The notes under the pieces: generated by a model
Database searches by the model: none
What the model saw: only the letters and a program-made list of their open reading frames with translations
What the model was told of the DNA's origin: nothing
Position numbers and translations under genes: made by a program
Source: Helichrysum umbraculigerum
Taxonomy: Eukaryota > Streptophyta > Magnoliopsida > Asterales > Asteraceae
Direction: 5' to 3'
Length of the DNA stretch: 64,000 nucleotides
Assembly (NCBI GenBank): GCA_949592205.1
Contig: CATIUR010000001.1
Location: 43,665,001 to 43,729,000 of the forward strand
Shown: one piece after another, positions 56,150-64,000 of the stretch
How the letters are laid out: every line of letters starts with the position of its first letter
How positions within the stretch are numbered: the first letter of the stretch is position 1

Positions 56150-56690
56150 AAGGGGATGATAAATGTGTTTGGAAGCTTGGTGATAAGGCTTCTTTCTCTA
56201 TGAAGGAGCTTAAGGGTTTGGTGGATGGCCTTATTTAAGGGGGTGGCAATAGACATGTTACAATATGGAATAAGTTGATTCCTAACAAAGTAAACGTTTT
56301 TATTTGGTGGCTTAATCATGGGAGGGTTCCTGTCCGAGAGGTTCTAAGATGATTCCGTTATGGTATAAGATTTTTAGGTGGTGGGGTGTGGGGGATTTTA
56401 ACCTTCATGGTGTGTCGAATTTGATTAATCATAATGGTTTATCATCTTTACTCACTGTAATGAAAAAGTGTGGCAAGTAGTAGTGGTCATTGCTTGCTTT
56501 ATATTATTTGGAGAATTCCTTGGTTTTCAAATGTATCTGCTATTCCTGATTTATTTGCTGACATCCAATCAAAATCTTTTGTGTGGATTTCTTCTAGATC
56601 ATAACAGTTCAACATCACTTGGGATAGTTGGTGAGTTGCTGTTGTTTAATGAAGGGTGTTGGTTGCTTTTAGTTTTCCGTGGTTGCTGGT
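56150..56690 (+). mobile_element. 3' end of a LINE (RT zinc-binding domain), decayed
   Basis: With frame changes the sequence reads DDKCVWKLGDKASFSMKELK, then V-T-I-W-N-K and IPNKVNVFIWWLNHGRVPVR, then a W-W-G-V-G-D-F-N stretch. This is the zinc-binding C-terminal domain that ends plant LINE ORF2 proteins (the I-P-x-K-V-x-x-F-I-W box and R-V-P). Stops and shifts occur (near 56238 and 56346). The RT domain itself is absent. The right end is cut by the element 3 LTR. Confidence 0.75.
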
Positions 56691-57220
56691 TGATGTGACC
56701 TAAAAAGTCATGTTTTTAGGCACATTATTCTGCACTTATTGGATTTATATTTGGTGAAATCATCTTAAAATATCGATTATTTACTTAAAATCACCAAAGT
56801 GGTCTAATTATGGGCGTTACTGTTAAAATCACCAAAAACATCCGTTTATCACGTAAAACGAGGAAAATAATGTCAACTTAAATATTCCCTTCTTAATTTA
56901 CTTATGGAATTAGATCTTAATTCATATTTTATGATTCCATAGGGAAATCCAAGACCGGAGGTGAAAGAATCAGAAGAACCGGGCGAAAGACGGAGAAGAT
57001 ACAAGGTCTGGAAGCTCGCCGATCGTCATCCGGAACACGCAAAAGTTAAGCACCTCCAAATTTGGCAAACTCAGTGCCATTAGAAGCGTAACAGAAAAAC
57101 GAAGCCAACGGCGCAAGAATCAAGCAAATCGGAGGCCAAACGAAGAAGATACGGACGAACCAAGCAACCGAGGAATCAGCGGAGGCCAAACGGAGCACCA
57201 ACCCCCCTGGACACCTAGGT

Positions 57221-57275
57221 ACCGTATACGGTACCCTAGGTGCCGTATACGGCCCTATAGGTGCCGTATACGGGG
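57221..57275 (+). repeat. CGTATACGG palindrome array, 3 units
   Basis: Core GTA positions are 57224, 57244 and 57265, steps of 20 and 21 bp. Linkers are CTAGGTGC- or CTATAGGTGC-like, unlike those in the other families; only the palindrome and the period are shared. Confidence 0.88.
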
Positions 57276-57901
57276 GTGTTTGCCTTGTGAGGTACCGTTT
57301 GACCCCCCCCCCCTTGGTCCGCTTGTCCCGTATGCTGCTTTGTTGCTTGTATTTGATGCTTTAAGGCTTGTACCAAGGCTTTCCTACTTTCCTTGTAAAT
57401 AGTCACCTCCATTTCTCATTTTCACACACCTCTCATCACATTCTCATTCTCTCTCTAGAATTAGGTTAGCATTCTCTCTCTAGCACTACTCTTAGGAGTT
57501 AGAGGAGAATTAGTAGGAAATTAGCATCCTCTCTAGCACTACTCTTAGGAGTTAGAGGAGGATTAGTAGGGTAGCTTTTGTAATAAAGTTGGAATTCTTG
57601 GAGGATCTCCTTTGTAATATTGCTCAAGATATTTCGGAGCTCTGTCCGTGTAACCTTTCAACTGCTATTTAATCTACGCATTACTTTCGGTTATTTCTAT
57701 CCTTATCTTTCATAATTCGGTCGTGCCGGGATTGATTTCCTACTTCCAGCTGAATGATGTTGCATGCTATTATTATGTTTGATTTAGGATACATTGCCAT
57801 GATTAGTGAGTAGATTAGCTATTGTGTTTGTTATGATGTAGTTAGCTTGTTAATACTTTGGGTGATGCTACTTTAAATACAATTGGGATAACATCGTTAT
57901 G

Positions 57902-58025
57902 AAACAACGGAGGTAACGTTATATGGCTTTCATTGTATAGCGCCGGAAATATCACGAATGTGTGTAGTACGGAACGTGGAAGCTATGAAAGTCGTGGGCA
58001 CAATCCGTTGTGGAGTAATGATCCC
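57902..58025 (+). other. conserved leader block (copy in element 3)
   Basis: It matches 4845-4965 closely, including GGAGGTAACGTT, GCGCCGGAAA and GGAAGCTATGAAAGTCGTGG. Confidence 0.65.
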
Positions 58026-58737
58026 AATTGTTAAATATTGAAAACCGGTGCACTGTTAACTATACATTTATGATTTTAAACTAAACTAACGCCTTTCCTC
58101 CAATAAACGTGGTTAGAACCTTTATGTCAAGGACTCGCGACCCTTAGTCAAACGGTCACTACCTATCTATGTTTTCTTAAAATAACATGGTCTGATTTTG
58201 AAGCAATGGAAATACTGTCTACCTATCGTATAGTACACTGTGAATTAATCAGGGATTTATTGGTTTGGATTATAAAGTGAACGGGTTGTTTAGCTATCAT
58301 AGATGGTTTTACTGTAATACAAGCTTAGATATATTGAGTTCAGATGGCTGTAAAGTATGTAGCCCAGTTAAAGCCCTAATACGACTGAGTATCCGGTTTA
58401 ACGTTGGAAACACCTATGGTGGAATACAAACACGTACAAACTACGGAAAGGTCGAAGGCTGTATACTGTGTTACATCCTTGCTAAGTCTGTGATCCAGGA
58501 AAGACCGTAATACGGGTGAATACACTATGTAACTGTGGAAAACTCTGTGGGTTGAAGACTGTATCACAGCCGAATATCTCTGAACTCAATCACAACCATT
58601 AATGTATTTGTTAATCAGTCACCACCTGTCTTAAATCTTAAATGCCTCACCTAGCTTAGATACCTTTGTCTGTGTTAAGAAATATTAGTGGATAAATTGC
58701 GGACTGTTGCCTTATTCCTGCACCCCATCTGGAGGGT

Positions 58738-58848
58738 CACTTGGTCTCATCACAAGAGACGGTGAGGGGGGTTTCAAGACAGTCCGATCTGATCAGAATC
58801 TTGACAGCCTAGTACTCAGTGACATACTGATCGGTTTATCTGATCAGT
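58738..58848 (+). other. two conserved hairpins in LTR (element 3)
   Basis: Hairpin A (58738-58764) pairs CAC and GTCTC with GAGAC and GTG. Hairpin B (58826-58848) pairs ACTGATCGG with CTGATCAGT, nine pairs including one G-U. Stem sequences differ from those at 5659 and 18153. Confidence 0.75.
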
Positions 58849-59286
58849 AGGGTACTAGTGTTTACACCACAAGGTATTTACGTGAACGCAAGACACAAAT
58901 CTTAAAAGACGTTTTCAAATATAAAATCCCAATACAGCATCACCCCACGTAAAAGCTAACGAAGTCATAACAAACACAAGTCCCTCTATTCTGATTCAAC
59001 CTACTGCTTTTATTTACTGCTTTAATTAGTTTTAATTTTAATTACGGACCTAAGTATAAAACCCCCACTCAAAACTATTTTCAAACCATCGCTAATTTGA
59101 ACTTTCGTCTCGACAAGTCGTTTCACAATACGGTTAACTCTTTAGAACGACCCTAGGTCATACTTCAGCTATACAACTTTAGTAGAACTTAGGTCCCCAG
59201 CAAAATATAAATTTTAAAACTTCCACCCCGTCGTGCTCTCGTCAGTCGCGACAACGACCGTGACTGCTGGGGGTGCGACAAGTTTT

Positions 59287-59304
59287 TGGCGCCGCTTCCG
59301 GGGA
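59287..59304 (+). other. primer binding site (tRNA-Asp type)
   Basis: TGGCGCCGCTTCCGGGGA lies six bases after the LTR end and shares the same AGTTTT spacer as in element 2. Confidence 0.88.
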
Positions 59305-59517
59305 AGTTAATCGTAAGATTCTGAGGCGTCCCGACGAACTTTCTCTTTAGTGATACCCGTAGATTAGATTTCTCTCTCGTAACCACCAAAAATTCTTTCC
59401 CACAATCAACAACGATATTCGACCTGATCAGCCAGATCTGAACCTCTCATTTTTGTACCCGATCCTGAGTCGATTATCCGTACCATCTGCAAAGAAAGAC
59501 GTTCCCGTTTTCCACCA

Positions 59518-60420
59518 ATGGCCGCTCGTGTCACTCTCGCCGACAGTACCAAACCATCCATCGAAGGACAAGGAGGACCGATTAGCTCTCCAGTGATCGA
59601 CGGACCATCTTTCGAACTCAAATACCATATCGTCCAACTCATCAAGGACAACTGCCAATTCCACGGACTACCCCGTGAAGATCCCAACGCCCACATTAAC
59701 AAATTCATTCAAATCTCCAACTCGTATAAGCAGAATGGGGTTGATCAGGACATAGTTCGCCTACACCTGTTCCTCTTTTCTCTCGCTTTACATGCTTTGA
59801 GCTGGTTTGAGGGACTTGACACCGGATCAATCACCTCATGGGAGGACATGGGAAACAAATTCCTTACGAAATATTTCCCTCCGTCCAAACAAACTAAAGC
59901 CAAGAATGACATCGCGAACTTTTCACAAGCTCACGACGAGCCAATCTACTCAGCATGGGAGCGATTCAAGAGTTTGGTGAGGAGATGTCCCAACTATCAG
60001 ATGACCAAAACCGATAAACTATATACTTTCTATAATGGTCTCAATCCTATCCATCGCATCACGCTTGACGCAGCTGCTCAAGGCAATCTCATGAAGTTAA
60101 CCGACGATGAAGCATGGGCCTTAATCGAAGACATGACGATGCATCACCACGACTGGAAGTCCGATGAGCAATCCTCATCCCTGCCTATTGCAAGCACCAC
60201 GCAAGCTGAAGCAATCAAATCTCTGAGTGAACATATCGAAACTCTAACGAAGCAGATTGGAGAGCTGAAGAAGCAACCACAGCAGGTTCACCAAGTTCAG
60301 GCTTGCCATAACTGTGCCCATCATCCTACCGAGGAATACACTGTGGAGTATGAAGATCCTACCGACGGAACTGTCTACTATGCTCAATTCCCAACCCGAA
60401 AATCCACCTGGCTTCGCTAG
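59518..60420 (+). CDS. Gag of element 3 (Athila/Tat type)
   Basis: A 300-codon frame holding a plant retrotransposon gag capsid domain: F-E-L-K-Y-H-I-V-Q-L near residue 30, HGLPREDPNAHINKFIQI (about 48-65), LFLFSLALHALSWFEGL (about 84-100), W-E-D-M-G-N-K-F-L-T-K-Y-F-P-P (about 108-122), then the E-P-I-Y-x-A-W-E-R-F-K and C-P-N-Y-Q segments. Gag assembles the virus-like particle. It ends Cys-His poor, with only C-H-N-C seen near residue 263, so no complete CCHC knuckle is visible. The ATG is the first after the primer site. The frame ends at TAG 60418; the true product seems to pass into the next frame near 60385, where frame 2 reads SQPENPPGFARTSPPRARG, so an indel separates it from the protease part. 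Confidence 0.88.
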   Translation: MAARVTLADSTKPSIEGQGGPISSPVIDGPSFELKYHIVQLIKDNCQFHGLPREDPNAHINKFIQISNSYKQNGVDQDIVRLHLFLFSLALHALSWFEGLDTGSITSWEDMGNKFLTKYFPPSKQTKAKNDIANFSQAHDEPIYSAWERFKSLVRRCPNYQMTKTDKLYTFYNGLNPIHRITLDAAAQGNLMKLTDDEAWALIEDMTMHHHDWKSDEQSSSLPIASTTQAEAIKSLSEHIETLTKQIGELKKQPQQVHQVQACHNCAHHPTEEYTVEYEDPTDGTVYYAQFPTRKSTWLR

Positions 60421-60499
60421 AACTTCTCCGCCAAGAGCACGAGGAACCCAGTTTCCTCCACGGAACAACCAACCACCCAGGTTTTAGCCTCGATATCCG

Positions 60500-63163
60500 A
60501 TGTACCCACAACAGCCACAACTTCCATACAATCAACCACTTCCATTAACCGCCACTGAGGATACCCAGCCTGCTGAACCGGTGAAGACAATCGTCCCAGT
60601 CACGAGCACTGATGACAACCTGAACAAGTTTATCCAGGGGCAGAACGCTTTCAATCAGAAGACGACAGCTAGACAAGATCAAACCGACCTATTCCTTCGA
60701 AATCAACTCTCAGTTCTCAAGAGCCTTGAGAATCAAATTGGTCAGTTAGCCCACCGTCTTGACACTCGACCCCAAGGATCGCTACCGAGCAATACTGTTC
60801 ACAACCCCCACGTTGAGGAGGCCAAGACTCTGAACTCTACGGATAACCAGAAGGCACCGAGCTATTCTGAAGCTTCTTTTCCGATGAAGAACCCTACTCC
60901 TGTCCCGACGACAGTAGAGACCAAACCCGTACTTACTCCTATTCAGGAAGTTCGAGTCCCCTTCCCACATCGTATCGAAAAAAGATATAACGCTAAATCT
61001 TTCAAACTCGATGGAAAATTCTTAGACACCGTGTCTAGAATCCCTTCCGGCTCCAAGTATATTCGACGCATGCTGGTTACTAAGGAAAAGGTACCCGAAG
61101 TACCTAAAATCTCTCTCAACGCTGAATGCTCCGCCGTCATTCAAAATTCCCTTCCGGAAAAACTAGGAGACACGGGCAGATTCACTTTGCCCTGCTCTAT
61201 CTATCACTCTGGCATGATCCGTTCCTTGGCCGATCTCGGAGCAAGCATCAACCTCATCCCCTACTCACTCTACTCCAGACTTGAATTAGGACCACTGCAA
61301 CCCACTGGAATGAGCGTCCAGCTTACCGATCAAACAATCCGATATCCTAGAGGCATAGCTGAGAACGTCATGGTAAAAGTGGATAGGTTCTATTTCCCAA
61401 CTGACTTCGTAGTGATGGATATTCAGGAAGATATCAATATACCCATTATCCTAGGAAGGCCTTTTATGAATATTGCTCGTGCTATTATTGATGTTTACTC
61501 GCAGACTATCAGCCTCAGAGCACATGGACAAACTGTTGCATTCAGAATCAATCAGGCTGATGAGCTTCTCGCAGAGAAAACAGAAATATACGCCATCTCT
61601 ATGGGCAGGATCACTTCGGACGATGAGACTTCTGATTCAGAACCATCAGATACCTACATACCAGATGAGCACACTTGCCTCATATCATCAACAGAAGAGT
61701 CGGAGTCAGAAGAAGAGAGTGAAGATTCCGAGCCAGATGAGTCAGAACCGGAAGAAAAGGAGGAAGAAGAAACTGAACCTGAACAAGAAGAAATGGAGGA
61801 ATCCGAAGAAGAAATTGAGGAAGACCCTGAAGAAGAAGAGGCTGACTTATACCAATCCACCCCACTGCATCACAGCTTACCTGATCCTCACTATCCGACA
61901 GAAGAAATCATGCAGATCGAGAACGCTATTCCCCTGTCAGATAATGAATCAGATGATGATCCACCTACAGATGAACCATATGATGCAGGATTCGGCATAA
62001 CCATGGAAAGGCTTATAACCTCTGTCATGGACCCCTCTAAGCCTCTCATCTCGCCACGACTCGACGCTCTGTTAAACATCGAGAAAACCATTGCGTTAGC
62101 AAAACAACACCCAGAGCTTAGAGACAAACTCCTGATGAAGATCTCAGCTTACAAAGCTTCCCGATTACCAGAGTTGCATTCAAGAGAGCTTTCCCGAAGG
62201 ATTCAAACCTTCGACGCATCTGCGCCACAAACCCTGTTCGAAATTGGAAGCACCTCTGAATCCAGCCGAGGTACTGATTCTCAGGAGGAGAGAGACATAG
62301 AGATGCACTCTTCACAACCGATATCTCAAATCACCGATGACACCCAGCCACCATCTGATCATGTTGAGTTCCCTGATTCCCAGGCTAGGGATTCTCCATT
62401 CATAGAAAGTGACGTGGATGATGTCATCTACACTGACGTTCCAATAGATATCCGGTCTATCCATCTTCCTACGCCTCCAGCGGATCCACCTTCTCCAGAA
62501 ATTCCGATTATCACTAGCCATGAGGAGATGATAAGTGCTATCGAAGACTTTGAAAATGACATACCCACTATGACTAGCATTATCCTCAACTCTACCAACG
62601 AGTACACTCCACGACAGCAGGCCCTGATCGAGGAAATCATAGCCGAGTCTGAAGTCAACCAAGCCGAGAATTCCCAAGATTACAGATTCTTCCACAATCG
62701 TCTCAGTGCCTTCGCCGAAGATCTCGCTGCTCAGCTCCTGCAACAAAGCACTAGACCAACATCTGAAGAGCTGGAGTTCTTTGAAGAACAGAAGCGCATC
62801 TACAGGAAGATCTATGACACTCTGATCAGATCCGCATTTCCATATTCTCGGGAGCAAAGTGAATTTTTACACTCATTCCACGAGGAAATGTACGTTGCTA
62901 CTGGGAACCCTGATGCAGATGCTGATATTCGACTGATGAATAATCTTTGGGGCATACTTAATTCTATGGCAAGGAACGACCACATGGACGAGACTTCTCC
63001 TCACAGGTTCTACATTGACTACACTGTTGAGTTCCATGCTCACAAGATTGCTGAAGATCTCGAGTATGTGAGTTTTACCGAAAGGTCGCGTGACATCCCT
63101 TCCTCTATACCAGAAGGTTCGATGGTTAACATCGCGAACTTCCTCACAGAACGGATCCAATAA
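60500..63163 (+). CDS. protease plus X-repeat polyprotein of element 3
   Basis: An 887-codon frame continuing the Gag reading frame after an indel near 60385 and a TAG at 60487. Residues 45-85 are Gln-rich. Residues 150-360 are a retropepsin-type aspartic protease: catalytic DLGAS at 245-249, then NLIPYS and I-I-L-G-R-P-F at 316-322. Residues 375-475 are a very acidic Glu/Ser tract. From about 680 a novel repeat occurs with cores EYTPRQQ (701-707) and FPYSREQ (780-786). There is no RT, RNase H or integrase, which would normally follow the protease directly. The frame stops at TAA 63161 but continues in the same frame to 63670. Processing of Gag is likely; the role of X is unknown. Confidence 0.85.
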   Translation: MYPQQPQLPYNQPLPLTATEDTQPAEPVKTIVPVTSTDDNLNKFIQGQNAFNQKTTARQDQTDLFLRNQLSVLKSLENQIGQLAHRLDTRPQGSLPSNTVHNPHVEEAKTLNSTDNQKAPSYSEASFPMKNPTPVPTTVETKPVLTPIQEVRVPFPHRIEKRYNAKSFKLDGKFLDTVSRIPSGSKYIRRMLVTKEKVPEVPKISLNAECSAVIQNSLPEKLGDTGRFTLPCSIYHSGMIRSLADLGASINLIPYSLYSRLELGPLQPTGMSVQLTDQTIRYPRGIAENVMVKVDRFYFPTDFVVMDIQEDINIPIILGRPFMNIARAIIDVYSQTISLRAHGQTVAFRINQADELLAEKTEIYAISMGRITSDDETSDSEPSDTYIPDEHTCLISSTEESESEEESEDSEPDESEPEEKEEEETEPEQEEMEESEEEIEEDPEEEEADLYQSTPLHHSLPDPHYPTEEIMQIENAIPLSDNESDDDPPTDEPYDAGFGITMERLITSVMDPSKPLISPRLDALLNIEKTIALAKQHPELRDKLLMKISAYKASRLPELHSRELSRRIQTFDASAPQTLFEIGSTSESSRGTDSQEERDIEMHSSQPISQITDDTQPPSDHVEFPDSQARDSPFIESDVDDVIYTDVPIDIRSIHLPTPPADPPSPEIPIITSHEEMISAIEDFENDIPTMTSIILNSTNEYTPRQQALIEEIIAESEVNQAENSQDYRFFHNRLSAFAEDLAAQLLQQSTRPTSEELEFFEEQKRIYRKIYDTLIRSAFPYSREQSEFLHSFHEEMYVATGNPDADADIRLMNNLWGILNSMARNDHMDETSPHRFYIDYTVEFHAHKIAEDLEYVSFTERSRDIPSSIPEGSMVNIANFLTERIQ

Positions 63164-63670
63164 ATCTTTGCTGAGGATAATCCGGACGAGCATCGACAGA
63201 TATTTCACTATGGTTTACGTGAGGTGTACGATATAGTGTGCAACACCTTCAAAGACTCAAATCTCACGTTCACCAACTACCAGAACAAGCTCATCCAGGA
63301 TATTCATGATTCAATTCGAGAAATTAGAGGAAGCTCTGGCACAGCCGATCATGATACTTTACACCTCCAATTTCTCGAATTCATGGACTCATTCAGACAG
63401 CAGCACCCTCAGAGAGAGATGATTGAATCTGATGGTTTCTCTATAGTTGATTCCCGCGGACCTATATCCAGAACAATCAGGGATATCACTTGGGACCTTC
63501 TACATATGAAAAGGGTTACTCAGCAACATCTTGAAAGTTTCCCTATCTTTTCAGAAGAGATTCCAAACATTGTTGAAATCATTTCTCGCCACTTTCTGAG
63601 GATCTATCCACGCAATCCCAGGGTTCCACTTCTGAGCACTTCCGACCCTGGAGATTCCAGCAACAACTAG
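63164..63670 (+). CDS. C-terminal X repeat of element 3 after an in-frame TAA
   Basis: In frame with the 887-codon part and separated only by the TAA at 63161-63163. It contains the third X core, LTFTNYQ (63263-63283), 142 residues after the second, and a tail HLESFPIF, EIPNIVEIISRHFLRIYPR that parallels the end of protein X in element 2 (to 20265). Homology across the stop shows that the stop is a mutation and the ancestral polyprotein ran to 63670. The first ATG after the stop is at 63224 but the homology begins earlier. Confidence 0.75.
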   Translation: MFAEDNPDEHRQIFHYGLREVYDIVCNTFKDSNLTFTNYQNKLIQDIHDSIREIRGSSGTADHDTLHLQFLEFMDSFRQQHPQREMIESDGFSIVDSRGPISRTIRDITWDLLHMKRVTQQHLESFPIFSEEIPNIVEIISRHFLRIYPRNPRVPLLSTSDPGDSSNN

Positions 63671-63689
63671 ACTGAAGGAAGGCAAAGTT

Positions 63690-63790
63690 AGGCTCTCGAC
63701 TCTAAAAGCAGCGCTTCTTGGGAGGCAACCCGTGGAATAAAGTCAGGCTCTCGACTTTAAAAGCAGCGCTTCTTGGGAGGCAACCCATGG
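63690..63790 (+). repeat. tandemly duplicated GGGAGGCAACCC stem-loop segment
   Basis: A segment of about 56 bp (GGCTCTCGACT, TAAAAGCAGCGCTTCTTGGG, AGGCAACCC, TGGAATAAA) occurs twice in tandem, at about 63690-63745 and 63746-63797. Each carries the stem-loop seen after protein X of element 2 at 20305. Confidence 0.85.
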
Positions 63791-64000
63791 AATAAAAGAA
63801 GAAAGAGAATCTGAGAAATGAAGTAGATCTCCGACTATCCTTCACACTTGGATGAACCCAACTGTTATATAAAACGTCTTCTAAATACAACTCGTTTTGC
63901 AAATAAACCACTGTTCTCAGATGAATAGGAAAATCATCTTGTGTTTCGAGCATTTGAGGTACTTGCATACTACTTTTATGCATCATGCTCGAACTCGTTT
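63791..64000 (+). other. internal region of element 3, nothing recognised
   Basis: AT-balanced sequence downstream of the polyprotein. A minus-strand open frame at 63702-63986 is probably chance. By analogy with element 2 an ORF1-like gene might follow beyond the window. Confidence 0.4.

Larger units (their letters stand above)
56691..59280 (+). mobile_element. 5' LTR of Athila-related element 3
   Basis: It starts at TGATGTGACC (56691; possibly 56694, TGTGACC) and ends GGGTGCGACA, followed by a primer site. It aligns with the LTRs at 3775 and 16169: TAAAAAGTCATGTTTTT at the start, three CGTATACGG palindromes (57224, 57244, 57265), an ATTCTCTCTCTAG leader with a duplicated 54-bp segment (57468-57575), the conserved block 57902-58025 and the two hairpins. 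The 3' LTR is outside the window. Confidence 0.9.

Noticed and set aside
61473..62000. 175-codon Lys/Asn/Gln-rich frame within the element 3 polyprotein
   Set aside because: Alternative frame of the acidic GAA-rich tract; the 887-codon frame has recognisable protease motifs before it.
62312..63208. minus-strand frames of 181 and 111 codons over the X region
   Set aside because: Antisense shadows of the X repeats, with no motif of their own.

Overview
This window is plant nuclear DNA, most likely from a large, repeat-rich eudicot genome. I suspect Asteraceae from the general look of the repeats, but nothing here proves it. It is AT-rich and dominated by LTR retrotransposons primed by plant tRNA-iMet or tRNA-Asp type sites. 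The few host genes are plant types: an intronless mitochondrial PPR gene, the last exon of a receptor-like cytoplasmic kinase, a bystin fragment and an STE20-type kinase fragment. I found no complete, undamaged host gene.

Layout. 1-14791: a Ty3/gypsy chromovirus (Tekay/Del-like, element 1). Its 5' LTR runs off the left edge and its 3' LTR is 11496-14791. Its coding region is decayed to RNase H, integrase and chromodomain. It carries a nested stack: an Athila-like solo LTR (3775-8511, TSD GGGAT) that itself contains a Tekay-like solo LTR (6010-8387, TSD TTAGG). Element 1 sits inside an older LTR whose tail is 14792-15526. 16169-28644: an intact-ended Athila-like non-autonomous element (element 2, TSD CACAC, LTRs of about 2.5 kb). 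It has no gag, protease, RT or integrase, but carries an unfamiliar ORF ('X') and an ATHILA-ORF1-like gene with its own apparent leader intron. 28650-40821: AT-rich host DNA with the kinase exon cut off by a solo LTR (29569-31973), a Mutator-type MITE (32573-32897), a 1-kb MULE with a CACTA end inside it (35230-36239), and adjacent bystin and STE20-kinase pseudogene fragments. 40822-45782: a minus-strand non-autonomous LTR element with one truncated LTR. 47989-52823: a PPR gene broken by a 1-kb MULE, a 2.07-kb solo LTR and a frameshift. 52994-54613: a minus-strand gag-only gypsy remnant. 56150-56690: a LINE 3' end. 56691-64000: a third Athila-related element (element 3) encoding Gag, then protease, an acidic tract and three copies of the X repeat where RT and integrase would be expected. 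Its 3' end lies beyond the window.

What seems new. (1) Several LTR families here, unrelated in sequence, each carry their own array of short palindromes with regular spacing near 20-21 bp or an alternating short/long spacing. (2) The Tekay-like LTRs share a candidate leader intron with donor, branch site and acceptor at fixed distances. The branch site lies on a hairpin whose stem changes by compensatory substitution. (3) The Athila-like LTRs share a 9-bp hairpin with compensatory changes in three lineages. (4) Elements 2 and 3 share an X repeat domain with an F-P-Y/F-S/T-x-x-Q core, and element 2 retains X as its main ORF after losing gag and pol. All of this rests on reading by eye; no alignment, folding or database search was run.
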